64,000 nucleotides of DNA, from positions 248,001-312,000 of the forward strand of contig NZ_BMDJ01000003.1 in assembly GCF_014635725.1 (NCBI RefSeq). Direction: 5' to 3'. Position numbers and translations under genes: made by a program. Every line of letters starts with the position of its first letter. Position 1 is the stretch's first letter. Below are positions 51,385 through 60,853 of this stretch, one piece after another. The DNA is from Pedobacter mendelii. GTDB lineage: Bacteria; Bacteroidota; Bacteroidia; Sphingobacteriales; Sphingobacteriaceae. Under the pieces are notes generated by a model. It ran no database searches. It saw only the letters and a list, made by a program, of their open reading frames with translations, and was not told the DNA's origin.

Positions 51385-54375
51385 ATGCAAGGAAAAGGTT
51401 TTATTAAGTTTATAGCGATAGTATTAGCTATCGTTTGTGCGTATGCACTTTCTTTTACTTTGGTAGCATCCAGTGTAGAAAAAGACGCAAAAAACTATGC
51501 GAAAGGTGATTTAGCTAAAGAGAAGGCTTACTTAGATTCGATGAGTACGGAGAAAGTTTATCCTCTTTTGGGTTTTACTTATCAATCTGTTAAATCTAAA
51601 GAAATTAATTTAGGCTTAGATTTAAAAGGCGGAATGAATGTAACGATGGAGATATCGTTAGCAGAATTGGTTAAATCTTTAGCAGATAATACAACTGATG
51701 CTAATTTTAACAAAGCTTTACAGAACGCACAAGTTCAACTAAACGCTGGTGGTAAAGATTACATTAAATTGTTTGTTAATGAGTTTGAGAAACTAAGCCC
51801 AGGCGTAAAACTAGCGGATTATTTTTCTAATCAGGATAATGCAACGCAATTAAAAGCTAGCGCTAGTAATGGCGAAGTTCAAACGTTTTTAGAGAAAGAA
51901 GCAACAAGTGCTATCGACCGTTCATTTATCATTTTACGTTCACGTATTGATGGGTTTGGTGTTGTTAGTCCGAATATGCAAAAGCAAGAAGGCAGCAATC
52001 GTATTTTGATTGAAATGCCAGGTGTGCAAGATAAAGAGCGTGTTTATAAATTATTACAAGGTTCTGCCGAATTACAATTTTGGCAGGTTTACGAAGTGCA
52101 AGAAGTGGTTTCTTTATTAGAAAACATAAATAAAACCTTGGCTTCTACATTAAAAGAACCTACAACTGCAGCATCAGCTGATACAACTGCTACCCCGGCT
52201 AAAGGAGGAAAGTTAGCAGGTTTAGAAAAGGCAGCAACTGACACTACTAAAGGTGGAAAGTTAGCTGGTTTAGGTAAAAAAGACTCTACAGCTGCAAAAG
52301 CTGCTGTAGCAAAATCAAATCCTTTATTCTCAATTTTAAGCATTCCTACTTACCAGGGAGAAAATGGCCAACCGGCTTTACGTCCAGGACCAATTGTTGG
52401 TTGGGTTGCACAAAAAGATACTGCTAAGGTAAATGCATATTTCAAAATGCCTGAAGTAGCTGCTTCTATACCTTCTACAATGAAGTTTATGTGGAGTGCA
52501 AAACCTATGGAAGGCTCTAAAGTTTTTGAACTATACGCAATTAAAGTTACAAGTGCTGATGGTAAACCAGATTTAGGTGGTGATGCGATTAGCGATTCTC
52601 GTAATGATTTTGACCAGAAAGGCAAGCCTGAGGTAACCATGTACATGACCAGCGAAGGTGCTGCAAAATGGAAAAAAATTACTGCTCAGGCTGCAGGAAA
52701 TGTTAACGACGAAAATGATAACAAATCTATCGCTGTAGTTTTAGATAACAGTGTTTATACTGCTCCAAGAGTTGGCGGAGAAATTCCAAATGGTGTTTCA
52801 TCTATTTCAGGAAACTTTACACAAGAAGATACTAAAGATTTATCGAACATTTTAAAGGCTGGTAAATTGCCTGCTCCGGCTCGTATTGCCGGTAGCTACA
52901 TTGTTGGTCCTACGTTAGGTGCACAAGCCATTCATGATGGTTTAATATCTTTCATCATCGCATTTATCGTAATCTTAGTCTTCATGGCTTTGTATTACCA
53001 CCGTGCTGGTTGGGTAGCTAACTTTGCTTTATTGTTAAACTTATTCTTCATTATGGGGATATTGGTTTCACTAGGAGCAGTACTAACCTTACCTGGTATC
53101 GCTGGTATCGTTTTGGTAATTGGTTTATCAGTTGATGCGAACATCCTGATTTTTGAAAGGATTCGTGAAGAACTTGCTCAAGGAAGAAATGTTGCAACTG
53201 CAATTAAAGAAGGTTTTAAACATGCAATGCCTTCAATTATCGACTCAAATGTTACTTTATTTATCTTAGGAGCAATTCTTTGGTTCTTTGGTAGCGGACC
53301 CGTTCAAGGTTTTGCAACTACATTATGTATTGGTATTCTTTCGTCGTTATTTGCAGCTGTTGCAATCTCGAGAGTTGTTTTTGATTCATTACTTAACCGT
53401 AAAATTGAAATCAACTTTGATAACAACTTCACCCGTAATGCCTTCAAAAATGTGGCTTTCAACTTTGTTGGTCGCCGTAAAATTTACTATGTTATATCTA
53501 CTGTAATAATTGTTTTGGGTTTTGTATTTTACTTTAAAAACGGTGGTTTAAACTTAGGTGTAGATTTTAAAGGCGGTAGAACTTATCTGGTTCATTTCGA
53601 CAAAGCTGTTAACACAGAAGATTTAAAAGTAAAATTAAATCCTGTTTTTGGGAACGAAACACCTGAAGTTAAAACTGCAGGCGAAGATAGTCAGGTAAAA
53701 ATTACAACAACTTTCCACATTGAAGATCAAAATCCAAAAACGGATAAAGTTGTAGAAGATGCTTTAAATAAAGGCTTAGCAGGTTCTAAATATGAAATTG
53801 TTAGCTCGCAGAAAGTAACTCCAATTATCGCTAGTGATATTGTTAATGGTGCTTTTTATGCGGTGTTATTATCATGTTTGTTCATGTTTATCTATATCGT
53901 AGTACGTTTCAAAAAATGGCAATATGGTTTAGGTGCCGTGATTGCATTGTTCCATGATGTGCTAATGGTACTATCGTTCTATACAATTCTAGATGGAATT
54001 ATGCCTTTCTCATTAGAAATTGGTCAGGATTTTATCGCAGCAATTTTAACAGTAATGGGCTACACTATGACAGAAACTGTTGTTGTATTCGACCGTATCC
54101 GTGAGAAATTAAAAGAAGCAGGTAAGGATGATTTACATGGCGAAGAGCGTAACAACTTAATTAACTTCGCATTAAACAGTACCTTAAGTCGTACCATTTT
54201 AACATCACTAACAGTATTTTTCGTGCTATTGGTTATCTTCATCTTTGGTGGCGATAGCATCCGCGGATTTATCTTCGCATTGTTAATAGGTCGTATTATT
54301 GGTACGTACTCATCATTATGTATTTCTACGCCTATCGTAATTGATTTGGGTAGTTCTGCAGAGAAAAAAAACTAA
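51385..54375 (+). CDS. secDF: SecDF fusion, protein translocase accessory subunit
   Basis: The protein has 996 residues. SecD occupies about 1-645, with a first helix (5-25), the 'GLDLKGGMNVTMEI' P1 motif, 'RIDGFGVVSPN', and five helices from 505. SecF follows, with 'GVDFKGGRTY' near 730 and five helices from 815. The fused form is usual in Bacteroidota. It uses the proton gradient to help SecA/SecYEG export proteins. Residues of about 257-312 form an Ala/Thr/Lys-rich insert with a duplicated G-G-K-L-A-G-L unit. A strong terminator follows. Confidence 0.94.
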   Translation: MQGKGFIKFIAIVLAIVCAYALSFTLVASSVEKDAKNYAKGDLAKEKAYLDSMSTEKVYPLLGFTYQSVKSKEINLGLDLKGGMNVTMEISLAELVKSLADNTTDANFNKALQNAQVQLNAGGKDYIKLFVNEFEKLSPGVKLADYFSNQDNATQLKASASNGEVQTFLEKEATSAIDRSFIILRSRIDGFGVVSPNMQKQEGSNRILIEMPGVQDKERVYKLLQGSAELQFWQVYEVQEVVSLLENINKTLASTLKEPTTAASADTTATPAKGGKLAGLEKAATDTTKGGKLAGLGKKDSTAAKAAVAKSNPLFSILSIPTYQGENGQPALRPGPIVGWVAQKDTAKVNAYFKMPEVAASIPSTMKFMWSAKPMEGSKVFELYAIKVTSADGKPDLGGDAISDSRNDFDQKGKPEVTMYMTSEGAAKWKKITAQAAGNVNDENDNKSIAVVLDNSVYTAPRVGGEIPNGVSSISGNFTQEDTKDLSNILKAGKLPAPARIAGSYIVGPTLGAQAIHDGLISFIIAFIVILVFMALYYHRAGWVANFALLLNLFFIMGILVSLGAVLTLPGIAGIVLVIGLSVDANILIFERIREELAQGRNVATAIKEGFKHAMPSIIDSNVTLFILGAILWFFGSGPVQGFATTLCIGILSSLFAAVAISRVVFDSLLNRKIEINFDNNFTRNAFKNVAFNFVGRRKIYYVISTVIIVLGFVFYFKNGGLNLGVDFKGGRTYLVHFDKAVNTEDLKVKLNPVFGNETPEVKTAGEDSQVKITTTFHIEDQNPKTDKVVEDALNKGLAGSKYEIVSSQKVTPIIASDIVNGAFYAVLLSCLFMFIYIVVRFKKWQYGLGAVIALFHDVLMVLSFYTILDGIMPFSLEIGQDFIAAILTVMGYTMTETVVVFDRIREKLKEAGKDDLHGEERNNLINFALNSTLSRTILTSLTVFFVLLVIFIFGGDSIRGFIFALLIGRIIGTYSSLCISTPIVIDLGSSAEKKN

Positions 54376-54398
54376 GATTTATATAGAATATATTTGAA

Positions 54399-54428
54399 CG
54401 CCTCGATTTTTATCGGGGCGTTTTTTTT
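54399..54428 (+). terminator. rho-independent terminator of secDF
   Basis: A 9-bp stem CGCCTCGAT / ATCGGGGCG with a T-rich loop, followed by eight T. It starts 24 bases after the secDF stop. Confidence 0.9.
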
Positions 54429-54719
54429 GATCTCTAAAATAAATATTTGCTTCCGAACGGTTTAAGTAATAGCTCTAAAACATATTTTGAACATCAAAAC
54501 CATCAATTCTTGGGGTAAACCAGTCCTGCTGTACACTTTATTTCGCTGCGCTTCATGCTCGTTTCCATCAGGTTTATGCACTTAAACCTATACTAAAAAC
54601 TTCCATAAAGCTCCATCGTCATACCAAAGTTATATAAGGGAATGATTACTACTGAATGTCAAATTTTAAACCTTTTGGCTATCTTTTTGTTACATTAGCA
54701 ACAGATAAATCAATAGAAA
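54429..54719. other. intergenic, repeat fragments only
   Basis: About 290 bases including 'CAGTCCTGCTGTACACTTTA', a phrase related to the repeat after accD at 60.4 kb. The NDH-2 promoter must lie at its end. No gene seen. Confidence 0.5.
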
Positions 54720-56036
54720 ATGGATTTAAAACTTCCTAAAAGTGAATTCCCAAGAGTAGTTATAGTTGGTGGTGGATTTGGTGGAATTGAATTAGCAAAA
54801 AGATTAAAAAACAAACCTTTTCAGGTGGTTATGTTAGACAAGCATAATTATCATACTTTTCAGCCATTACTTTACCAAGTTGCAACAGGAGGTTTAGAGG
54901 CAGACTCAATAGCTTTCCCGCTTAGAAAAATCTTTAAAGGTCAAGAAAACCTAATTTTTAGGGTAACACAAGTTAAGGAAGTTAACGCAGCAGAAAACTA
55001 TTTAATTACCGATATTGGCAATATTGGCTACGATTATTTGGTTATTGCGACGGGTTCTACGAGTAACTTCTTCGGGAATAAAGAAATTGAGGCGAACTCA
55101 ATGCCAATGAAATCTATTCCTGAGGCTTTAGATTTAAGAAGCTTGATTTTACAAAATTTCGAAAAATCTTTAATTGAAACTGATTCAGATAAAAAGAGTG
55201 CCTTATTAAACTTCGTTGTTGTTGGTGGTGGTCCAACAGGAGTTGAAACCTCTGGCGCCATTGCAGAGCTTAAAAAACATGTTATTCCGAACGACTATCC
55301 AGAAATGGATTTAAGTAAAGTTAATATCTTCTTAATTGAGAATTCCCCAGAACTTTTAGGCCCAATGTCGCCACAGGCTCAGCAGAAAGCAAAAGATTTT
55401 TTGATAAAAATGGGTGTTCAGGTTATGAATGAGACTAGAGTTTTAGGTTATGATGGGCAAACACTTTCATTACAAGATAAAGCACCAATTTTAAGCTCTA
55501 CAGTAATCTGGAGTGCTGGTGTTAAAGGAGAAGTTTTACCAGGCTTGGATGATGCAGAGGTTGTTCGAGGTGGAAGACTAAAAACAGATACCCAAACTTT
55601 AGTGGTTGGCTACCGAAATGTATATGCAATTGGCGATGTCGCTGCAATAATTGATGATGAAACACCAAATGGCCACCCTGGGGTTGCACCTGCCGCCATA
55701 CAACAAGGACATCATCTGGCAAAAAATTTAATCAACATAAGCGAAAACAAACCGCTCGAAAAATTTAAATATTTCGATAAAGGTTCTATGGCAACCGTTG
55801 GTAGAAATAAAGCAGTTGTTGATATTGGCAAAATTCGTTTTCAAGGAGTTTTTGCCTGGTTTACCTGGATGTTTGTTCACCTTATGACTTTGGTTGGTTT
55901 CAGAAATAAAATCATCGTTTTCATCAACTGGCTTTGGAGTTATTTCAGTTATGACAGAGGAACAAGATTAATTATCAGAACCTTTGCAAAAGATAGAAGT
56001 GTAGATTATCGAGAAGAGGTAAATGAAGTTCGTTAG
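54720..56036 (+). CDS. ndh: type II NADH dehydrogenase
   Basis: The protein has 438 residues. FAD-binding 'VVIVGGGFGGIELAKRL' lies near 12-28 and NADH-binding 'FVVVGGGPTGVETSGAI' near 165-181; 'YAIGDVA' near 300 binds the flavin, and 'PAAIQQGHHLAKNL' follows. A C-terminal amphipathic and hydrophobic part (about 375-405) attaches it to the membrane. It passes electrons from NADH to quinone without pumping protons. It is single, 96 bases before the HMG-CoA lyase gene. Confidence 0.9.
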   Translation: MDLKLPKSEFPRVVIVGGGFGGIELAKRLKNKPFQVVMLDKHNYHTFQPLLYQVATGGLEADSIAFPLRKIFKGQENLIFRVTQVKEVNAAENYLITDIGNIGYDYLVIATGSTSNFFGNKEIEANSMPMKSIPEALDLRSLILQNFEKSLIETDSDKKSALLNFVVVGGGPTGVETSGAIAELKKHVIPNDYPEMDLSKVNIFLIENSPELLGPMSPQAQQKAKDFLIKMGVQVMNETRVLGYDGQTLSLQDKAPILSSTVIWSAGVKGEVLPGLDDAEVVRGGRLKTDTQTLVVGYRNVYAIGDVAAIIDDETPNGHPGVAPAAIQQGHHLAKNLINISENKPLEKFKYFDKGSMATVGRNKAVVDIGKIRFQGVFAWFTWMFVHLMTLVGFRNKIIVFINWLWSYFSYDRGTRLIIRTFAKDRSVDYREEVNEVR

Positions 56037-56131
56037 TCGTTGTTTATTAGGGCAAATTGAGGACCACATAATTGCTTTTATTTTTTCTTTGCGAAAAACT
56101 TTGCGCACTTTGCGGTTAAAATGTAATCAAG

Positions 56132-56992
56132 ATGAGCCAAAATAAATTTAAATTAGTTGAGTGTCCTCGTGATGCTATGCAAGGTCTTCATGATTTTGTT
56201 CCAGCTAAATTAAAATCAGAATATTTAAATTTGTTATTGCAGGTTGGCTTCGATACGCTTGATTTTGGAAGTTTTGTTTCACCTAAAGCCATTCCGCAAA
56301 TGGCTGATACGATTGAAGTTTTAGCAAATTTGGATTTAACTGATATATCTACAAAACTTTTAGCAATTGTGGCTAATTTAAGAGGCATAGAAGACGCTTT
56401 AAAGCATGAACATGTAAGATATCTAGGTTTTCCATTTTCTATTTCAGAAACGTTTCAGCAGCGAAATACCAATTCTAGCATAGAACAATCTTTAACTACG
56501 GTTGAGAAAATGCTCCTATTGTGCGATAAAAACAATAAAAAAGTAGTTATTTACCTTTCCATGGGTTTTGGAAATCCTTATGGTGATGTGTGGAACTACG
56601 AAATTGTAGAAAAATGGGCAGATATTTTAGTGAGTAAAGGCGTTGAGATTATTTCCTTAGCCGATACCGTTGGCGTTTCTACTCCTAAGAAAATTGAACA
56701 CATTTTGCCTAAGTTGATTTCGAGGTTTAGCAACACTGAAATAGGAATTCATTTACACTCCACTCCTACTGAACGTTTCGAGAAAATTGAGGCAGCTTAC
56801 AATTCAGGAGTAAAACGAATCGATTCTGCCTTAAAGGGTTTTGGAGGTTGTCCAATGGCTGCTGATGATTTAACAGGCAACATTGCTACTGAAGATGTAA
56901 TTGCTTACCTAAATAGCAGATGCGAAACCGTAGAACTTAATATGGAGAAATGGAATGAAGCAATGCGCTTATCGGCGAAGATATTTGGTTAA
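56132..56992 (+). CDS. hydroxymethylglutaryl-CoA lyase
   Basis: The protein has 286 residues forming a TIM barrel of the HMGL family. 'VECPRDAMQG' near 8-17 carries the catalytic Arg and Asp, 'GSFVSPKAIPQMAD' follows, and 'SLADTVG', 'IGIHLHST' (metal His-x-His) and 'KGFGGCPMA' with the catalytic Cys near 235 complete the site. It splits HMG-CoA to acetoacetate and acetyl-CoA, as in leucine breakdown. Upstream DNA (56085-56122) is a 'TTTGCG' dispersed repeat. Confidence 0.9.
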   Translation: MSQNKFKLVECPRDAMQGLHDFVPAKLKSEYLNLLLQVGFDTLDFGSFVSPKAIPQMADTIEVLANLDLTDISTKLLAIVANLRGIEDALKHEHVRYLGFPFSISETFQQRNTNSSIEQSLTTVEKMLLLCDKNNKKVVIYLSMGFGNPYGDVWNYEIVEKWADILVSKGVEIISLADTVGVSTPKKIEHILPKLISRFSNTEIGIHLHSTPTERFEKIEAAYNSGVKRIDSALKGFGGCPMAADDLTGNIATEDVIAYLNSRCETVELNMEKWNEAMRLSAKIFG

Positions 56993-57023
56993 GGCATTTA
57001 CTCTTTGTGTTTAAAATACTGGT

Positions 57024-57126
57024 CATTGCGAGGTACGAAGCAATCCTACAACGATGGGTGGGAATTAATTTTATACGAACCTATTTAACTAGCGAACGCT
57101 TTAAGATTGCTTCGTACCTCGCAATG
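57024..57126. repeat. 22-bp perfect inverted repeat element
   Basis: The arms 57024-57045 and 57105-57126 are exact reverse complements separated by 59 bases. It lies between the convergent HMG-CoA lyase and GNAT genes. A half copy occurs at 17025-17045. It may work as a terminator, but the size and loop suggest a small non-autonomous repeat. Confidence 0.8.
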
Positions 57127-57140
57127 GCGATATGTTGAAT

Positions 57141-57563
57141 TTATACCTTCTTAACCATTTTAAAATGTTGAATACCAGCTTCTTCAAACTGTTCTCCCTC
57201 CGCTACAAAACCAAATTTAGCGTACAAACTCATTGCATCTAATTGAGAATTTAAATATATATAGTGTGCACCTTCAGGCAAATCAGAAAGTGCTTCAGCA
57301 ATTAGCGCCCTACCAACACCTTGGCCTCTAAAATCCTTCATTACTGCAAAACGTTCGAGCTTATAGCCTGCATCCGTTCTACGCCAGCGACAAGCTCCAC
57401 ACGGTTGTCCATTCTGTGTAGCTAAGAAGTGAACTGATTCCTCTTCATGCTCCCATTCTAACTCCGGTGGACAGTTCTGCTCATCTACAAATACAATTTT
57501 ACGTATAGCAAATACCTTATCTAAATCTTCGGGATGATTAACTTTTTGAACTAGCAGACTCAT
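57141..57563 (-). CDS. GNAT family N-acetyltransferase
   Basis: The protein has 140 residues. The acetyl-CoA loop is 'RGQGVGRALIAEAL' near 80-93, with 'CGACRWR' strands before it and 'AMSLYAKFGFVAEGEQFEEAG' (shown in part) after it, as in the ElaA/YjcF-like branch. The substrate is unknown. Its ATG overlaps the stop of the upstream iron-permease-like gene by one base. Confidence 0.88.
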   Translation of the reverse strand: MSLLVQKVNHPEDLDKVFAIRKIVFVDEQNCPPELEWEHEEESVHFLATQNGQPCGACRWRRTDAGYKLERFAVMKDFRGQGVGRALIAEALSDLPEGAHYIYLNSQLDAMSLYAKFGFVAEGEQFEEAGIQHFKMVKKV

Positions 57564-58045
57564 TATTTACGGTGTTTAAAGTGTTTATTCGTTTTTAATT
57601 TCATTTCATTTAAATCTTTTGCTACATCAATAGAATGCGAACAATGAATATCGGCCTCTTTTTTGGCAAGTGTAGCGATCGTAACGTAAAATTTATGTAA
57701 CTGGTCTAATTCATCTTCGCTCAAATCCTCAATATCTACCATTCGGTTACTTGCACCCTGTTGAGCTGCAATTAACTCATTAAGCTTTAACTGAATAGCT
57801 TTTCCATCTTTATTTTGAGCCTTCTGAATCAAAAAAACCATTAAAAAAGTAATAATTGTGGTACCTGTATTAATAACCAATTGCCAGGTTTCAGAATAAC
57901 TAAATAATGGCCCGGTAATTCCCCAAACAATAATGATTGCTGCAGCGATTATAAACGCCATCGAGCTACCAGTAAATTTAGTTGCTGAATTAGCGAACTT
58001 TTCAAAAAAATTATTTTTTTTTGTATCAGATCTAGATTTTATCAT
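57563..58045 (-). CDS. low-affinity iron permease family protein
   Basis: The protein has 160 residues from ATG 58045. Two membrane helices (about 27-48 and 53-77) are joined by 'GPLFSYSETWQLVINTGTT', the central pattern of the family; the remainder is a cytoplasmic helical tail. Some relatives are annotated as low-affinity iron permeases, but transport is not established. It overlaps the GNAT gene by one base and is probably translated with it. Confidence 0.8.
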   Translation of the reverse strand: MIKSRSDTKKNNFFEKFANSATKFTGSSMAFIIAAAIIIVWGITGPLFSYSETWQLVINTGTTIITFLMVFLIQKAQNKDGKAIQLKLNELIAAQQGASNRMVDIEDLSEDELDQLHKFYVTIATLAKKEADIHCSHSIDVAKDLNEMKLKTNKHFKHRK

Positions 58046-58076
58046 CACAAATTGTTTGTTTAAATATAGCAAATAA

Positions 58077-58108
58077 AAGCGCCATAAGTTTTAAAACCTA
58101 TGGCGCTT
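58077..58108 (-). terminator. terminator hairpin after the aldolase gene
   Basis: 10-bp arms 58077-58086 and 58099-58108 with further pairing toward the loop, then TTTTATTT on the minus strand. It separates fba from the iron-permease-like gene. The CATAGG/CCTATG core resembles 45.2 kb. Confidence 0.75.
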
Positions 58109-58168
58109 CATTGAAAGATTGATTTTTGAATGACTGAATTCTAAATCCTAACTAAAAATCAGTAAATA

Positions 58169-59248
58169 TTATAACTTATCGTTTGCATTAATACAATTCA
58201 AATCTTCGAAAGCACTCGTTAAGCGTTTAACAAAAGTTTCTTCCCCTTTACGCAACCATACGCGAGGGTCATAATATTTTTTATTTGGCTTATCGTCCCC
58301 ATCAGGATTACCGATTTGGCCTTGAAGATATGCTTCGTTCTTTTTATAGTATTCTAAAATACCTTCCCAAAATGCCCATTGCATATCAGTATCAATATTC
58401 ATTTTGATAGCGCCATAAGAAATCGCCTCTCTAATTTCTTCTTGGGATGAGCCTGAACCACCATGAAAAACGAAGTTAATTGGTTTTTCAGCAGTTAATC
58501 CAAATTTCTCTTTTACAAAATCTTGAGAATTTTTCAAAATTACTGGCTGTAACTTAACATTACCTGGTTTGTAAACACCATGAACGTTACCAAATGCTGC
58601 GGCAACTGTAAAACGAGGAGAAACCTTGCTCAATTCTTCATAAGCATAAGCCACTTCACTCGGCTGAGTGTATAATTTCGAGCTATCAACATCACTATTA
58701 TCTACGCCATCTTCTTCGCCACCTGTAACACCAAGCTCGATTTCGATAGTCATATTCATTTTAGCCATTCGGGCTAAATATTTAGCAGAAATTTCCATGT
58801 TTTCTTCAATCGGTTCTTCCGATAAATCTAACATGTGTGAAGAAAACAAAGGTTTTCCGGTTTCAGCAAAGAATTTTTCACCATGCTCTAAAAGGCCATC
58901 AATCCAAGGCAATAATTTTTTTGCCGCATGGTCTGTGTGTAAAACCACGGCAACACCATAATGCTCTGCCAATAAATGTACATGCTTAGCCGCCGATACA
59001 GCACCTAAAATGCATGCTTGTAATTTCTCATTATCTAAAGTTTTACCAGCATAAAACTGCGCACCACCATTAGATAATTGAATCATAACAGGCGAATTTA
59101 CTGCCTTAGCAGTTTCCAATACCGCATTAACCGTATTTGTACCGGTTACGTTTACTGCTGGTAAAGCAAACTGATGTTTTTTAGCCTGCTCAAACAATTC
59201 TTGAACGGCATCCCCGTAAATTACGCCTTTGTAGCCTTTTAAACTCAT
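58169..59248 (-). CDS. fbaA: class II fructose-bisphosphate aldolase
   Basis: The protein has 359 residues. Zinc ligands and active-site groups are visible: 'LHTDHAAKKLLPW' near 109, 'EIELGVTGGEEDGVDN' near 175, 'GNVHGVYKPGNV' near 226 and 'VFHGGSGSSQEEI' near 265, then 'MNIDTDMQWAFW'. It cleaves fructose-1,6-bisphosphate to triose phosphates. The length and loops fit the type A (E. coli FbaA) group. It is divergent from accD across a 206-base gap with a long palindrome. Confidence 0.94.
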   Translation of the reverse strand: MSLKGYKGVIYGDAVQELFEQAKKHQFALPAVNVTGTNTVNAVLETAKAVNSPVMIQLSNGGAQFYAGKTLDNEKLQACILGAVSAAKHVHLLAEHYGVAVVLHTDHAAKKLLPWIDGLLEHGEKFFAETGKPLFSSHMLDLSEEPIEENMEISAKYLARMAKMNMTIEIELGVTGGEEDGVDNSDVDSSKLYTQPSEVAYAYEELSKVSPRFTVAAAFGNVHGVYKPGNVKLQPVILKNSQDFVKEKFGLTAEKPINFVFHGGSGSSQEEIREAISYGAIKMNIDTDMQWAFWEGILEYYKKNEAYLQGQIGNPDGDDKPNKKYYDPRVWLRKGEETFVKRLTSAFEDLNCINANDKL

Positions 59249-59343
59249 TTCTTGTTAATTTTATTAAGTCCGAAGTTATAAAAAAAAATAACATTTTAAG
59301 CTTTTGTAACAACAGAATTATTTGCCTAACAATCAAATAAAGG

Positions 59344-59395
59344 CTATTTAGTGTAAAAAACACATTATCCATCGTGTACTTTTTACACTAAATAG
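59344..59395. promoter_or_regulatory. 52-base palindrome between fba and accD, possible operator
   Basis: Perfect 16-bp arms 59344-59359 and 59380-59395 surround a 20-base centre that itself has partly complementary ends. It lies 28 bases before the accD -7 element and about 100 bases before the fba start, a fitting spot for a shared operator. The regulator is unknown. Confidence 0.6.
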
Positions 59396-59401
59396 AAATA
59401 C

Positions 59402-59430
59402 TTGACTTAAATATTTTTTTCGTTTCTTTG
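59402..59430 (+). promoter_or_regulatory. accD promoter (-33 TTGAC, -7 TTTCTTTG)
   Basis: TTGAC at 59402-59406 and TTTCTTTG at 59423-59430 have 16 bases between them; the second is one off TAnnTTTG. The ATG is at 59455. The longer frame from 59428 begins inside the -7 element. Confidence 0.55.
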
Positions 59431-59454
59431 CAATCCAATTCTTTAAAAAATTAT

Positions 59455-60300
59455 ATGGCTTGGTTTAAGAGAGAGAATAAAGGTATCATTACCACAACAG
59501 AAGAGAAAAAAGAAGCACCAGACGGCTTGTGGAATAAATGTCCAAATTGTAAAAAGCCGCTACATCAGGCAGAACTTCAGGAAAACAAATACGTTTGTCA
59601 TTACTGCGATTATCACCTTAGAGTTGGTTCAAAAGAATATTTCGAAGTCTTGTTTGATAACAACGAATTCAAGGAGCTTTTCGCTAATTTAACATCTGGC
59701 GACCCTTTAAAATTTAACGATAACAAACCTTACACCGAAAGAATTATAGAAAGCCAGGCAAAAACTGGCTTAAAAGATGCAATACGGGCCGGAGTTGGTA
59801 AAATTGAAGGTCAGGACTTAGTTATTGCCTGTATGGATTTCGCTTTCATTGGCGGTTCAATGGGTTCGGTAGTTGGAGAGAAAATTGCACGTTCAATTGA
59901 CTATAGCATAAAGCACAAAATTCCGTTTCTGATGATCTCAAAATCTGGCGGTGCACGCATGATGGAAGCTGCATTTTCACTAATGCAAATGGCTAAAACA
60001 TCGGCAAAACTAGCTTTATTGAGCCAGGCTAAAATTCCATATATTTCTTTATTAACAGACCCTACAACTGGCGGTGTTACCGCATCTTATGCTATGCTTG
60101 GCGATATAAACATTGCAGAACCAGGTGCCTTAATCGGCTTTGCCGGGCCGCGAGTGATTAAAGAAACCATCAAAAAAGATTTGCCTAAAGGTTTTCAAAC
60201 ATCAGAATTCGTTTTAGAACATGGTTTCCTTGATTTTATTGTTGACAGAAGAGCTATGAAAGCCAAACTAAGCGCTTTTATTAAGATGATGAATAACTAG
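59455..60300 (+). CDS. accD: acetyl-CoA carboxylase carboxyltransferase subunit beta
   Basis: The protein has 281 residues from ATG 59455. The N-terminal zinc ribbon is 'CPNCKKPL' and, about 20 residues on, 'CHYCDYH'. The crotonase-fold part has '[12 protein letters not shown]', 'SGGARMMEA' and '[12 protein letters not shown]'. It transfers carboxyl from biotin to acetyl-CoA in fatty acid synthesis with AccA, which is not in the window. A clear hairpin terminator follows. Confidence 0.94.
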   Translation: MAWFKRENKGIITTTEEKKEAPDGLWNKCPNCKKPLHQAELQENKYVCHYCDYHLRVGSKEYFEVLFDNNEFKELFANLTSGDPLKFNDNKPYTERIIESQAKTGLKDAIRAGVGKIEGQDLVIACMDFAFIGGSMGSVVGEKIARSIDYSIKHKIPFLMISKSGGARMMEAAFSLMQMAKTSAKLALLSQAKIPYISLLTDPTTGGVTASYAMLGDINIAEPGALIGFAGPRVIKETIKKDLPKGFQTSEFVLEHGFLDFIVDRRAMKAKLSAFIKMMNN

Positions 60301-60364
60301 ATTGGTTCATTAGTCATTGGTTCATTTGCGCAAATCGACTAATTAATATTTAAAATATAATATG

Positions 60365-60410
60365 AAAAAGCAGGGCTTGAAGAACTTCGGTTAATTCAGT
60401 CCTGCTTTTT
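60365..60410 (+). terminator. rho-independent terminator of accD
   Basis: Ten-bp arms AAAAAGCAGG (60365-60374) and CCTGCTTTTT (60401-60410), the second doubling as the T run; bases next to the stem pair further. Confidence 0.75.
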
Positions 60411-60853
60411 GTTTCAAGTCCGCTCCCAATGAAAAATCGGGATTGCGGGCTTTCCACAGCAATCTTGTTTAAATTACTAAGGTTTTGTAATTCTTGGGGA
60501 AAGGCAGTAAAAAAACACCCCGCCCTTCGGGCACCCCTCAAGAGGGGAATTCAAACACCGAAAAACTACAGTGCTAATACGCTTTCCTAAGATTTGCCAC
60601 GGAAACACAGAAGTCGCGGAAATATAAGCTGTGTTTTTATGGCGGATGTTTTAAACAAACTTTCACAACACCACAAACTTTCATAAACGAATCTGGCAGA
60701 AGATAAGCTCGCAGAAACGCCTTTTTTTTACAAGGAAAAAAGAAAGCGCCATTCCAGCGGTGTTAAAAAAATACTAATCTGCAACATTTCCATTAACATC
60801 ACCACTCCCATCACCTTATTCCTTAAATTAGCTTATCAATTAAGCAAACTGAA
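60411..60853. other. intergenic, dispersed-repeat remnants
   Basis: About 440 bases without a gene. Visible are a 'GCCCTTCGGGC' hairpin (about 60520-60530) next to CCCCTCAAGAGGGG (about 60534-60547), and a 'CCACGGAAACACAGAAG' type phrase. The opposite frame at 60350-60541 is not credible. Confidence 0.5.
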
